Shown: positions 24,780 to 33,126, numbered from the stretch's first letter. The stretch is DNA of 64,000 nt from Candidatus Bathyarchaeota archaeon BA1 (GCA_001399805.1 LIHJ01000089.1:1641-65640), one strand, 5' to 3'. Notes: a model not told the origin generated them from the letters alone. A program made the numbers and translations.

Positions 24780-25427
24780 TTAGCCTTTACGTAGGAACTT
24801 TTCTAGGATCACCTGAAGGATTACTAGCGCTATGAGGATAATCAAGTACACAAGAACCTCCTTGATTGTGAGATGCATAAAGTAAGTCAGAGGATACGGT
24901 GACGCTAAAAATAATAGAAGAATCAAGATGCTCCAATACTTTCGAGAGAATCTGCCAACCTTACGGAGGAACTGACCGAGTTGCTGCAATTGTTTATACA
25001 TTGTAAACAATGCTTTAAAAAGAGGAAGAAACTGTAATATTGTGTTAAACTTGGCTGAAAGGCTTTCAATCTTTTGCGACACTTCCTCTATTTGATCAAG
25101 TAACCTCAGGACACTTGAGGGATGCAAAACTTTTTCAAGGAAGGTCTTGAGCATAAAGAGAGCGTCATGAGTAGCCCATATAGGAACTCTGGAAACAACT
25201 ATTGGACATTTCAAGTATCCTTCGTCGTCTTGCTGCCCGAGAATCCATCTTATCAGTTCAAGAACCTCCGGTCTGAAAACACTTTCTCCTGCCTCTAGAA
25301 GAGCGATTATAACCCAAGGACTTGTGAAATGACTTATTAGCACGCGCGCAATCTCGTCTACTACATTTTCGGGACTTCTATACCTGACGGTGTGACCCCA
25401 CATAACCGAGGAATGCAGAAAATACAT
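24780..25427 (-). CDS. chimeric reading frame: radical-SAM tail fused to prenyltransferase-like and membrane segments
   Basis: 215 residues. The first 33 or so (MWGHTVRYRSPENVVDEIARVL) are the segment that follows the CxxxCxxC site in B12-binding radical SAM proteins, here out of frame with the upstream part. Next, SPWVIIALLEAGESVFRPEV, LIRWILGQQDDEGYLKCP and THDALFMLKTFLEKVL resemble a terpene-cyclase/prenyltransferase repeat. A coiled-coil-like stretch and two hydrophobic helices (ILILLLFLASPYPLTYF; VLVYLIILIALVILQVIL) close the protein. It looks like recombination joined two unrelated gene pieces. Whether the product is made is unknown. Confidence 0.5.
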   Translation of the reverse strand: MYFLHSSVMWGHTVRYRSPENVVDEIARVLISHFTSPWVIIALLEAGESVFRPEVLELIRWILGQQDDEGYLKCPIVVSRVPIWATHDALFMLKTFLEKVLHPSSVLRLLDQIEEVSQKIESLSAKFNTILQFLPLFKALFTMYKQLQQLGQFLRKVGRFSRKYWSILILLLFLASPYPLTYFMHLTIKEVLVYLIILIALVILQVILEKFLRKG

Positions 25428-26018
25428 TCAAACGGGCACCCTCGAGATGTTATCATGTGAGTCTGATGATATTTTTGCATAGGGAATAAATGACGAGCAG
25501 GAAAGGGTAGCTCATCCAAATTAGCGATAAATTGACGGGGTTCGGTCCTGATAATTTGCTTATTTTCCTGATATGCAAGACCTTCCACACTTGAAATGTC
25601 GATTCTTTCACTTAAGCTACGTAAAATCTCTAGCATTGTATACTCTCCCTCACCGATCACTGCAATATCTGTTACATTGCTTTCGGTTAGAATATTGTCA
25701 GCCATAAACGTAGCGTGAATACCACCCATGACCGTTACAGTCTGCCTATCTATTTCTTTGCAAGTTTGAACAACCTTCATCGCGAAGGGATATGTGGAAG
25801 TCACAGACGTGACTCCTACGACATCCGGTGATTGCTTTTTGATACTTTCTCTAAGTGTAGTCCAGGGTTTACTTTCAACGGATAGGTCTAGAGCTTTTAC
25901 ATGGAACCCTTCTCTTTCAAGGACAGCCGCTATATAGGCTAAACCTAAAGGCGCATCTAAAACTTCCTTAGGGACAAAGGGACAGGGAGGGTTTACTAGT
26001 AAATGTTTTAGGTTTCAT
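25361..26018 (-). pseudogene. B12-binding radical SAM protein, N-terminal part, frameshifted
   Basis: An ATG at 26018 starts a frame that breaks after a few codons; the next frame then reads HLLVNPPCPFVPKEVLDAP, LGLAYIAAVLEREGFHVKAL, SPDVVGVTSVTSTYPFAMKV, VMGGIHATFMADNIL and GEGEYTMLEI. This is the cobalamin-binding half of such enzymes. It ends at the cluster motif RGCPFECIFC, after which a second frameshift (about 25420) moves coding to the chimeric frame. The TIM-barrel part is essentially missing. At least two frame changes and a truncation mark it as dead. It lies within the insert that splits the old tmk gene. Confidence 0.7.
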
Positions 26019-26042
26019 CAACTTATTTTTCCTAAGTAGTTA

Positions 26043-26639
26043 TTACTTCAGGTGCCGATTGATCACTTTCCATATGTCCTCATGGATATTTTTTACGGGC
26101 CTTTCACCGTTTACTATTATCCAATTAAACTTTTTAGACAACAGACTATAAGCTCCTCTGACCTTCTTCAGAAATTGCAGGTCTCTCTCGTAGATGTCTC
26201 TTTCCATATATTTTCTTTCAAATGAGACTTCAGGCGATGTATCTATAACTATCACTAAATCCGCTTTAGGCAATCCCTTCTCAAGATTTAATAACCAGTT
26301 AATGTCGAGTCCGTGCGCAACTCCGTACGCGAGATTCGACGGAGAGTATCTATCCACTATAACAAACTTTTCCTCGTTTAGCCATCTGTCTATATCTTCT
26401 TTTCTCTCCCATCTATTCGCTGCATATAAAATGTGCCTAACTTGAATGTTATATTCCCTCTCTCCGTACAGGAAGGCTTTGATCTCTTTACCTATAAGCG
26501 TGTTGTAATCAGGGAATGCTATTTTCTCTACATGGTACCCCCGCTCTTCCAATCGTTTTGTAAGTAATTCGACTTGAGTTTTCTTCCCAGACTGATCAAG
26601 CCCCTCAAACGCTAGGAGAGCTTTTTTACTTATGCGCAT
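26043..26639 (-). CDS. tmk: thymidylate (dTMP) kinase, intact
   Basis: 198 residues. The P-loop is FEGLDQSGKKT (11-21), with the DRY motif IVDRYSPSNLAYGVAHG, a substrate loop FPDYNTLIGKEIKAFL and DLVIVIDTSPEVSFERK. It phosphorylates dTMP to dTDP. The gene sits inside a different, broken tmk, and its first codons overlap the end of the old N-terminal fragment. This intact copy is the only visible source of the activity here. The divergent sequence suggests it came from another lineage. Confidence 0.9.
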   Translation of the reverse strand: MRISKKALLAFEGLDQSGKKTQVELLTKRLEERGYHVEKIAFPDYNTLIGKEIKAFLYGEREYNIQVRHILYAANRWERKEDIDRWLNEEKFVIVDRYSPSNLAYGVAHGLDINWLLNLEKGLPKADLVIVIDTSPEVSFERKYMERDIYERDLQFLKKVRGAYSLLSKKFNWIIVNGERPVKNIHEDIWKVINRHLK

Positions 26640-26773
26640 ATCTCGTTTATCTCCAAGGTGTACGTGGCTTCAAAGCCTCTCCGCCTCAGTTCCCTCACGA
26701 GTCGATGAGCCTGCATGGTCTTTCCGCTGGCGTCTAGCCCCTCGATGCAGATGAAGGCTCCCTGCTTCGTCAT
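26630..26773 (-). pseudogene. tmk: N-terminal fragment of an older thymidylate kinase
   Basis: 47 codons from ATG 26773: MTKQGAFICIEGLDASGKTM, then QAHRLVRELRRRGFEATYTLE, a perfect dTMP kinase P-loop start. After TLE the match stops and the frame runs into INEICA and a TAA inside the first codons of the intact tmk. The matching C-terminal end is at 24468-24752, so an insertion of about 1.9 kb with some deletion split the gene. Confidence 0.85.
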
Positions 26774-26853
26774 GCGTCAGCCCGCCACCATCCATTATAA
26801 ATCGATCACCTTAATAATAATGTTTAATATTGAGAAAATCAGGAGAACTTGTA

Positions 26854-28131
26854 ATGCGGCTGTACTGGGGTGAGATTAAGGACCCTGTTTACGGATACAT
26901 CTACATCACAGAGGCTGAGAAGGAAGTCATCGATTCCTTTCCATTGCAGAGGCTTCGTCGACTGCGTCAGCTCGCTGGGGCGGAGTTCGTGTACCCCGGA
27001 GCCAACCACACCAGATTTGAGCACTCCATCGGCGTCATGTATCTAGCAGGGCTTCTCTCAGAAAACCCAAACCTTTCACAATACCTCTCTAAGGATGAAA
27101 TTCAGATGATTAGAATCGCAGCCTTGCTCCACGACGTGGGGCATGGTCCATTCTCACACATCTTCGAGCATCTACTCGAAAAGTTTCTCCAGAAAACCCA
27201 TGAGGATATAAACGTTTGGATCGTCCAAGAGTCCGAGTTGAAGGATGTAATCAATAAGCTTGGGTATAACCCGAACTTGATGGGGAAGCTCTCTGTGGGG
27301 TGGTTGCACAAGCCCGGAAGGTCCTTTATGGACCAGATTATCCGAAGTGCGGTGGACGTGGACAAACTAGACTTCGTGGTTCGAGACACCCACCACACAG
27401 GAGCGGAATATGGATACGTGGACATCTTCCGCATCATCCATATGCTGGACATAATTGATGAAAACCTCGCGATTGACCTAGGCGCACTCTCAGCCCTCGA
27501 ATCCTTCATCCTAGCTCGGATTGAATCCTTCAAGAGCATATATTTCCATAGAGTTGCGAGATCTGCCCAAATAATGATTGCTATGGCTATGGAAGAGGCG
27601 AGGGATGAGTTGGGCTTGGTGGATTTTCAGTCGCCTGAGGAATATCTGTCCCTTGATGACTACTCGGTGTGGGCCATGCTGAAAAGATGTGAAAAATCTA
27701 GGGGGATCACCGAGGATTTGGAGAGACGCAGGCTGCTAAAGTGTGCTTACGATCAAACCTTCTACGTGAGGGATATGATGATATCCAGCATCTTCAGCAA
27801 CGAAAAGATTCGAAATCAGATAAGGGATCAGATAGCCTCAGAGGCAAGGGTTGAACCCCAATCCGTCGTGATTGACGTGCCAACGCTCGCATCGGTGCCC
27901 TATCGACACTCGGTTTTGTTGGAGCCCATGGAGATCCCCGTATTTTATAAGACAAGAGATGGGAGGAAAATTCCCCAGCGACTCAGCGACATATCCGGAA
28001 TCTTCGATGTGCTCAAGGGATTCGTAAATATCCTTCGGGTCTATACAAAAGAGGAATACCGCGAGAGAGTGGGGGTGGCTGCAACAAAAGTGCTCGGAGG
28101 GGTCCCTCCCTCCGCAAGAATATCCGTTTAG
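26854..28131 (+). CDS. HD superfamily phosphohydrolase (COG1078-like)
   Basis: 425 residues from ATG 26854, preceded by an aggaga ribosome-binding site; the frame is open eight codons further. Motifs are EVIDSFPLQRLRRLRQL, the first His in HTRFEHSIGVMYLAG, HD in AALLHDVGHGPFSH and the late Asp in VDVDKLDFVVRDTHHTG. This is the SAMHD1/dGTPase-like COG1078 group; members hydrolyse nucleotides or related phosphates. It is divergent from the tmk region and reads toward the AcnX genes 28 bases downstream. The substrate cannot be read from sequence. Confidence 0.88.
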   Translation: MRLYWGEIKDPVYGYIYITEAEKEVIDSFPLQRLRRLRQLAGAEFVYPGANHTRFEHSIGVMYLAGLLSENPNLSQYLSKDEIQMIRIAALLHDVGHGPFSHIFEHLLEKFLQKTHEDINVWIVQESELKDVINKLGYNPNLMGKLSVGWLHKPGRSFMDQIIRSAVDVDKLDFVVRDTHHTGAEYGYVDIFRIIHMLDIIDENLAIDLGALSALESFILARIESFKSIYFHRVARSAQIMIAMAMEEARDELGLVDFQSPEEYLSLDDYSVWAMLKRCEKSRGITEDLERRRLLKCAYDQTFYVRDMMISSIFSNEKIRNQIRDQIASEARVEPQSVVIDVPTLASVPYRHSVLLEPMEIPVFYKTRDGRKIPQRLSDISGIFDVLKGFVNILRVYTKEEYRERVGVAATKVLGGVPPSARISV

Positions 28132-28159
28132 GTTCAATTGAAATGGAAGGGAAGAAAGC

Positions 28160-28567
28160 TTGGATGTCAAGATATTGAGGGGGCGCTCGATTGTTCCTGG
28201 GCATTGTAGGGGATTGGCATTGGTATCCATGAAACCGATCAGCTTTCTCGGCGGCGTGGATCCCAGTTCGGGATTAATCATTGAGAGGGATCATGATCTA
28301 AGAGGAAGGAGCATGATGGGCAGGGTCCTTTTTTTTCCACATGGTCACGGCTCCACGGTGGGCAGCTATGTGCTGTATTCATTAGCCAAAAGGGGGGTGG
28401 GTCCCAAAGCCATCATTAACCAAGCGGCTGACCCTGTGGTTGTGGCTGGGGCCATCATCGCGGATATCCCCATGATTGATCAAATCGATATCCAGCAAAT
28501 CAGGATGGACGATGATGTTGAGGTTGATTGCGGCAGGGGCATCGTCAAGATTGTGAGGGAGAAATGA
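28160..28567 (+). CDS. AcnX small (swivel) subunit; candidate phosphomevalonate dehydratase small subunit
   Basis: 135 residues from TTG 28160. The swivelling-domain features of the DUF126/AcnX small subunit are present: GLALVSMKPISFLGGVDPSSG, FPHGHGSTVGSYVLYSLAKR and INQAADPVVVAGAIIADIPM. It overlaps the large-subunit start (ATGA at 28564-28567). In archaea this pair dehydrates mevalonate 5-phosphate to trans-anhydromevalonate 5-phosphate; other AcnX enzymes act on hydroxyproline-pathway or unknown substrates. The archaeal setting and the UbiD-type gene 4.5 kb away favour the mevalonate role. Confidence 0.88.
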   Translation: MDVKILRGRSIVPGHCRGLALVSMKPISFLGGVDPSSGLIIERDHDLRGRSMMGRVLFFPHGHGSTVGSYVLYSLAKRGVGPKAIINQAADPVVVAGAIIADIPMIDQIDIQQIRMDDDVEVDCGRGIVKIVREK

Positions 28568-29739
28568 CCATGTACCTGACACCTGAAGAGGAGAGGGTTC
28601 TCGATGGCGAACATGGCTGGGCTTATCAGGTGTCCATGAAGATTCTCGCCAAGCTGGGCGATTTGTTTGGAGCCACCCGGTTAATCCCAATTAAGTCCGC
28701 CCACATATCCGGGGTCTCCTACAAAACCATGGGAGACGCCCCCATCGATTTCCTTGAAGCCTTGACAAGCGCGGGTGGGAAAGCGCAGGTGCCTTCAACG
28801 CTTAATCCATCATGCTTTGACCCAGATTACCCGTCCCAGATGGGTATTTCTGAGGGGCAGAGGGAAAAGCAGCTACGCATCATCGATTTGTATGGGGGGC
28901 TGGGCGTCGATCCAGCTCTCACGTGCACGCCATACTACCTACACAAATTAGGTCATGGTTGCCACCTCGCATGGTCTGAGTCATCCGCGGTGATCTATGC
29001 CAACTCAGTCCTTGGGGCGTTAACCAATAGGGAGGGGAGCCCAAGCGCACTCGCCGCCTCCCTCATAGGAAAGACCCCAGACTACGGCATGCATCAAGCG
29101 GAGAATCGGGAAGCCAACATCCTTGTTAGGGTGGAGAGTGATCTCCGAAACGGGGCGGAGTTTGGAGCCTTGGGAGTCCATTTGGGAAGGATGCTGAAGG
29201 ATAAGGTTCCCGTTTTTGAGGGGTTAACCAGCTACACGGATGAGGACCTGAAACAGTTGGGTGCTGGATTGGCTTCGAGCGGGATGGTTTCCGTGTTCCA
29301 TTACAATGAGCCATGCGAGAAGGGAGGAATGGAAACCATCTCCATTGAAGCCAAGGACATAAGGAACGCCATTGAAAGCCTCTCTACAGCCACGGAAGCC
29401 CCAGACCTGATTTTCATCGGATGCCCCCATTGCTCCATAAATGAAATGAAAAGCATAGCCCAAGCCCTTAACAACAAAAAGGTGAGGGAGAAAACGAAAC
29501 TGTGGGTATGCACATCCCGACATGTCAAGGGAAGATCTAAAAAATACGTAGATATCATTGAAAGTGCAGGCGGCCACGTGTTATGCGACACCTGCGCCAT
29601 CGTTACATGGATCAAAAACCTTGGCATAAACACCATGCTGACCAACTCTGCGAAGGCGGCGTATTATGCACCCACCCTAAACCAAGTGAATGCAATCCTA
29701 GCGCCACTAAACGAATGTACTGAAGCATCATGTGGCTAG
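28564..29739 (+). CDS. AcnX large catalytic subunit; candidate phosphomevalonate dehydratase large subunit
   Basis: 391 residues from ATG 28564, coupled to the small subunit by a four-base overlap. It is aconitase X/DUF521: KSAHISGVSYKTMGDAPIDF, cluster-type cysteines in ALTCTPYYL, IGCPHCSINEM and VLCDTCAIV, and an ending TNSAKAAYYAPTLNQV. AcnX enzymes carry an Fe-S cluster bound by three cysteines. In the archaeal modified mevalonate pathway the complex dehydrates mevalonate 5-phosphate ahead of a UbiD-type decarboxylase, feeding isoprenoid lipid synthesis. The assignment follows the family and context. Confidence 0.9.
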   Translation: MTMYLTPEEERVLDGEHGWAYQVSMKILAKLGDLFGATRLIPIKSAHISGVSYKTMGDAPIDFLEALTSAGGKAQVPSTLNPSCFDPDYPSQMGISEGQREKQLRIIDLYGGLGVDPALTCTPYYLHKLGHGCHLAWSESSAVIYANSVLGALTNREGSPSALAASLIGKTPDYGMHQAENREANILVRVESDLRNGAEFGALGVHLGRMLKDKVPVFEGLTSYTDEDLKQLGAGLASSGMVSVFHYNEPCEKGGMETISIEAKDIRNAIESLSTATEAPDLIFIGCPHCSINEMKSIAQALNNKKVREKTKLWVCTSRHVKGRSKKYVDIIESAGGHVLCDTCAIVTWIKNLGINTMLTNSAKAAYYAPTLNQVNAILAPLNECTEASCG

Positions 29740-29774
29740 AACCAGCTGAAAAGAACACCTAGAAATATAAAAGT

Positions 29775-29910
29775 TCAAAATGATGGAGTTGTTTGTCCAA
29801 GGTAAAGGCAACACCATACATGTTTGTAGCGCGCGCCGGATGGCCTCAAGCATCTCCTCAGTGGGGAGGGTAATGGTGTCGCTCCTCAAATCAACAACCC
29901 TCAACACAAA
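29775..29910 (-). pseudogene. N-terminal remnant of a low-specificity threonine aldolase
   Basis: In the gap after the AcnX genes the minus strand reads RVVDLRSDTITLPTEEMLEA then IRRA, the signature N-terminus of threonine aldolases. A frame change follows, after which MYGVAFTLDKQL recalls the family's VYGEDPTVNxLE. Nothing beyond that is present. The larger minus-strand frame covering it (to 30009) adds unrelated residues and is not a real gene. The rest of 29740-30068 has no recognisable content. Confidence 0.7.
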
Positions 29911-30068
29911 CACCACACAAGAAGTTGGACAAAATGGGGAGGCATCCAAGGATTTAAACCTTTGCAGAAGCGGACGTAAGCTCTGCCATAAATGGAACTC
30001 AACCCTCAAACACTTTGCCGAGTTAAAAGATAAATGAAGTTGGGGTTAAGTCTCTGTCTCCAAATTTT

Positions 30069-31352
30069 CTAAAGGTTTTTAATTCTTTCATAAGAGGCCT
30101 TTAACTCTTTGTCAGTGAATCTGTGGGTTCTTAGGAGTGGCATAACATACTCAACGCCCCTCTGCATGCCCGTTGGTAGCCCCAGAAGCTGAAACAGCGC
30201 CTTTTTCATGGCTGCTGCCCTTGACATTATTTCCCTTCTAAGCTTCGTTTCCATATGCATAACCCTCTGCTTATTATAGCCATGTTCTATGCCATCTAGG
30301 AAGGCTTCCGTAAACTCCTCTTGAGGGCTTTCAGGCTTGAATGTTCGGCTCCCCCAGTAGTTGCTCATTCGGAGGTGGTTGCCCTCTAACAATAGCTCCA
30401 GAGGCAGGGGCTTATAGTCCTCAAAGGCTTTTCTGGCAGCCTCCTCAGCCCTGGGGAGGGGGTTCATGACGCTAGCGAGGAAGAGGAGCTCAGTTCTTTT
30501 GAGGTTCTTGTCTTTGCTTTTGTAGGCCATGTGGTAATCCGTTGTGTAGGTTCCCCTCTCATCCACCAGGTGGTTGGCTGTGTGGGAGTTGGTCATGAAG
30601 CCTCCATGCTTGGGTATGGTTCCATGGAGAAGGTCCGCATCATGATGCATTCGTAGGTTAAGGCCGCAGCTGGAGCCCAGCCACCTGAGGAAGTCCTTGC
30701 AGTCACGGGCATCCAGAATTTGTGGGAGGCATGGATGAAGGAAGCCATAGAGAATTTCGTCCACTCTTACATCCGTGGGCTGAGACGTGAAGATGCAGGC
30801 GGCTTTAACGGGACGACTGGATTCCTTGAAACGCCTTAGCAAGGCATCCCTGGGCGTGGATTGGAGCATCCCGAACAGTTCAACCCTGTCCTTCAAATCG
30901 ACGACGTGGACGTTTTCATAAGAACCTAGCCCTATGGGTTTTGGTCCTGGAAGCCCCAGTTCCCGGGCTTCAACAACATTGGAGATCTCATTTTCAGCTT
31001 CTTCAACCGTGGAGAGCCCCCAGATCAAGCGGCCGGTCCCGATGTAGGTGTCGAAGAGGTGGTAGGTGTATATCCTCCCATCGATATGGACGGGTTTCGA
31101 GTCACCGCTCGGGATGCCCACCGCCTTGGCCTTGAACCACCCGCCCCCTACGCTTGGTTGCACGATGGATCTGTTTCCGCTGGTGTAAGCCTCAAAGCTT
31201 GGAAGGTTACCCTCAGCATCAATGCATTGAAGGGGGACCTCAACCGTCTTAAAGGGGTAGAGCGAGGGATCAACAAGCCTCGTGGACCCCTCCACTAGGT
31301 AGGAGACAACCCTTGGACCCCTTAATATGCTTAAAAGCGTTTCAACACTCAT
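30069..31352 (-). CDS. protein of unknown function, possibly kinase-like fold
   Basis: About 427 residues from ATG 31352, chosen because an aggtgg site precedes it (the frame is open 14 codons further). The order of motifs is suggestive of an aminoglycoside-kinase or SelO-like catalytic core: GGGWFKAKAVGIP, then LGLPGPKPIGLGSYEN, then LRMHHDADLLHGTIPKHGG, NSHTANHLVDERGTYTTDYH. The HxD...N...D spacing resembles a catalytic loop and metal-binding Asp. No family is firmly recognised. It stands alone between the AcnX genes and the proteasome gene. Function is unknown. Confidence 0.75.
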   Translation of the reverse strand: MSVETLLSILRGPRVVSYLVEGSTRLVDPSLYPFKTVEVPLQCIDAEGNLPSFEAYTSGNRSIVQPSVGGGWFKAKAVGIPSGDSKPVHIDGRIYTYHLFDTYIGTGRLIWGLSTVEEAENEISNVVEARELGLPGPKPIGLGSYENVHVVDLKDRVELFGMLQSTPRDALLRRFKESSRPVKAACIFTSQPTDVRVDEILYGFLHPCLPQILDARDCKDFLRWLGSSCGLNLRMHHDADLLHGTIPKHGGFMTNSHTANHLVDERGTYTTDYHMAYKSKDKNLKRTELLFLASVMNPLPRAEEAARKAFEDYKPLPLELLLEGNHLRMSNYWGSRTFKPESPQEEFTEAFLDGIEHGYNKQRVMHMETKLRREIMSRAAAMKKALFQLLGLPTGMQRGVEYVMPLLRTHRFTDKELKASYERIKNL

Positions 31353-31484
31353 GAAGCCACCTAACAAGAAAGAACCTGAAAGAGATAAAAACATTCTCTT
31401 ATGGCATCACAGCTTCGGCTGCACGGTTTTTAGATTTTAAGCTTTATTCTCCTGTCTTGATAATAGAGACTGCAGAAAAAGGGG

Positions 31485-32324
31485 TTAGGGGAATATTTGC
31501 CTCCACATTCGCTCCTTCTCTTCCAGCGTCACTTCCCTAAATGCCTTTGTTTTTGCGTCAATTGTTGCAACCAAAACATTTTCTGGCTTTTTTGCCTCTC
31601 TCAAAGCCGCCTTAATGGCCAATCCTATTGCCTCTTCAAGGCGTAAATCAGCTTTATAGCCCCCTTTCAAGATGCCTATTGACTCTTCTCCGCCCAACCC
31701 GATGGCGCATGCTTTGTTTTCTTTGACGCCTCCGGCGCCCTCTAATAAGAATAACCGTGGATTGTTTTTTGAGTCTATCCCACCTACAATCAATGCAACC
31801 CCAAGTGGTCGGACATCCTTTCTTTGTGTGAAGGGCTGTATGAAAAGAACCATATTTTTGACAAGCGTTTCGATGTCCGCTTCGTCCTCCTCCTTTTTAA
31901 GGAGTTCAACTTGTTTTTTGGCTTCCTCTACAATGTTATATCCGTCTGTCTGTAAGCCACAGTATACTATGCCTATGGACTCGTGCAATTCAAATATCTT
32001 GAAGAATGGATTTGGGGTTATTTCGAGCGGGTCCACCTTTCGCAGTTCTTTGGCTAAGACTACTCCCTCCGGGCAACACACGCCAACAATCGTTCCGCCC
32101 CTGCGCACAGCCTCCACTGCATACTCAAGCTGGAACACCCGACCATCTGGGGAAAACGCCGTTTCTACATCGTATCCCTTTGGCAGTTGCGTCGGTATCG
32201 TCGAGAGGAAATGGGTGATGGCTGCCCTTGTCAATTCTGCTTTGTTCCCCGCAAAGCCCGCCCTTATCAAAGCGTCCAATGCCCTATCTAGATCTTCAGG
32301 AATGATCACTCTGACTTCTGGCAT
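31485..32324 (-). CDS. psmA: proteasome alpha subunit with an N-terminal ribbon-helix-helix domain
   Basis: 279 residues. Residues 1-44 read as an RHH (MetJ/CopG) DNA-binding domain: VRVIIPEDLDRALDALIRAG, NKAELTRAAITHFLSTI. From residue 50 the proteasome alpha signature follows: GYDVETAFSPDGRVFQLEYA, then VEAVRRGGTIVGVCC, and the full alpha fold to the end. In-frame TTG codons exist within the RHH part, but no ATG, GTG or TTG lies between about residue 33 and the alpha domain. Alpha subunits form the outer rings and gate of the 20S core; here the extra domain would sit at or near the axial gate. No beta subunit gene is in the window. An AbrB gene is divergent. Confidence 0.9.
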   Translation of the reverse strand: MPEVRVIIPEDLDRALDALIRAGFAGNKAELTRAAITHFLSTIPTQLPKGYDVETAFSPDGRVFQLEYAVEAVRRGGTIVGVCCPEGVVLAKELRKVDPLEITPNPFFKIFELHESIGIVYCGLQTDGYNIVEEAKKQVELLKKEEDEADIETLVKNMVLFIQPFTQRKDVRPLGVALIVGGIDSKNNPRLFLLEGAGGVKENKACAIGLGGEESIGILKGGYKADLRLEEAIGLAIKAALREAKKPENVLVATIDAKTKAFREVTLEEKERMWRQIFP

Positions 32325-32351
32325 CCATCTAGCCTCCGTATAAATGGAGTA

Positions 32352-32360
32352 AAATATTTA
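32352..32360. promoter_or_regulatory. shared AT-rich TATA-like element between psmA-like and AbrB-like genes
   Basis: AAATATTTA lies 28 bases upstream of the proteasome gene start on the minus strand, suiting a leaderless transcript, and about 50 bases upstream of the AbrB ATG on the plus strand. It is nearly symmetric and could serve both directions. This is inferred from sequence and spacing only. Confidence 0.4.
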
Positions 32361-32410
32361 TCTCATCGCGCATATAAGTGTTTGTGGGAATCAGCCCGCT
32401 GAGTGGGAAC

Positions 32411-32611
32411 ATGATCAGCGTTGTTGAGGTGCTTGAAAAGCTCGTCAAAACGAAGCTGGACGAGAGGGGGAGAATATACATACCTAAGGAGGTTAGGGAG
32501 AGACTTTTCATAAAACAAGGTGATATATTATACATAGAATTAGAAGGAGACTGCTTCACAGTCTATACGGGTAAGGCAATCGTAAAACGACTAACTCGTT
32601 TTTCGAGTTAA
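32411..32611 (+). CDS. AbrB/SpoVT-type DNA-binding protein
   Basis: 66 residues from ATG 32411 (the frame opens at TTG 32378). The swapped-hairpin motif is clear: TKLDERGRIYIPKEVRERLF, KQGDILYIELEGDCFTVYTG. Such proteins are small dimeric regulators or antitoxins. It is divergent from the RHH-proteasome gene and shares its short upstream region, so it may regulate that gene or itself. No toxin partner is adjacent downstream; the next 500 bases hold only a VOC remnant. Confidence 0.85.
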   Translation: MISVVEVLEKLVKTKLDERGRIYIPKEVRERLFIKQGDILYIELEGDCFTVYTGKAIVKRLTRFSS

Positions 32612-32822
32612 TCATTTGTCTCAGGCAACATGGATCGCGGGGAAAGAGGGTATTGAAGCCAGTCACACCTTGTTTGGAAACAGATTAATGGAGAGCCCGA
32701 TGGACGTGATTACCACTGCAAATTTTCTACGGTACCCGTTTTTCTTCCCAAACAAGTCGATATTCATCAAACGTGTAACCGCCTTCCGCTAATGGCTATA
32801 GTATAACGATATATGAGTACCC

Positions 32823-33043
32823 TCAAGTCTTAGGCTTTAGTTGCACGAGGTGGAACACGTTTTCATCTGGGTCTGGGTCAAGGAAAACAGCTGTCCGTGC
32901 ACCCCAATATTAGTCTTTGGGTTTTGCTATGAATGTCACCCTTTATCCTTGAGGGCGCGGCAGGTTGCATCCACATTTTCATAGAAAGTAACAGACCTCT
33001 TCATATCTGACACATGGAAGGTGATGTTAACTTTCCTAATCAT
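32823..33043 (-). pseudogene. glyoxalase/VOC-family protein remnant with internal deletion
   Basis: From ATG 33043 the frame reads MIRKVNITFHVSDMKRSVTF then YENV, a typical VOC N-terminus. It then jumps to CRALKDKG, and in shifted frames FIAKPKD, GARTAVFLDPD and ENVFHLVQLKP, the typical C-terminus. The central ~60 residues are missing and at least two frame changes occur. The remainder of the 32612-33126 gap has no recognisable genes. Confidence 0.7.
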
Positions 33044-33126
33044 AACCACTTACCTCCATAACACAACTATAAACAGTCATCTCTGAGCTTACAATTCTCT
33101 TTTTAAGCATGTTTACCAGACATTTT

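Noticed and set aside
29728..30009. 93-codon minus-strand gene
   Set aside because: Only the central threonine aldolase segment is real homology; the ends are unrelated translation of flanking DNA.
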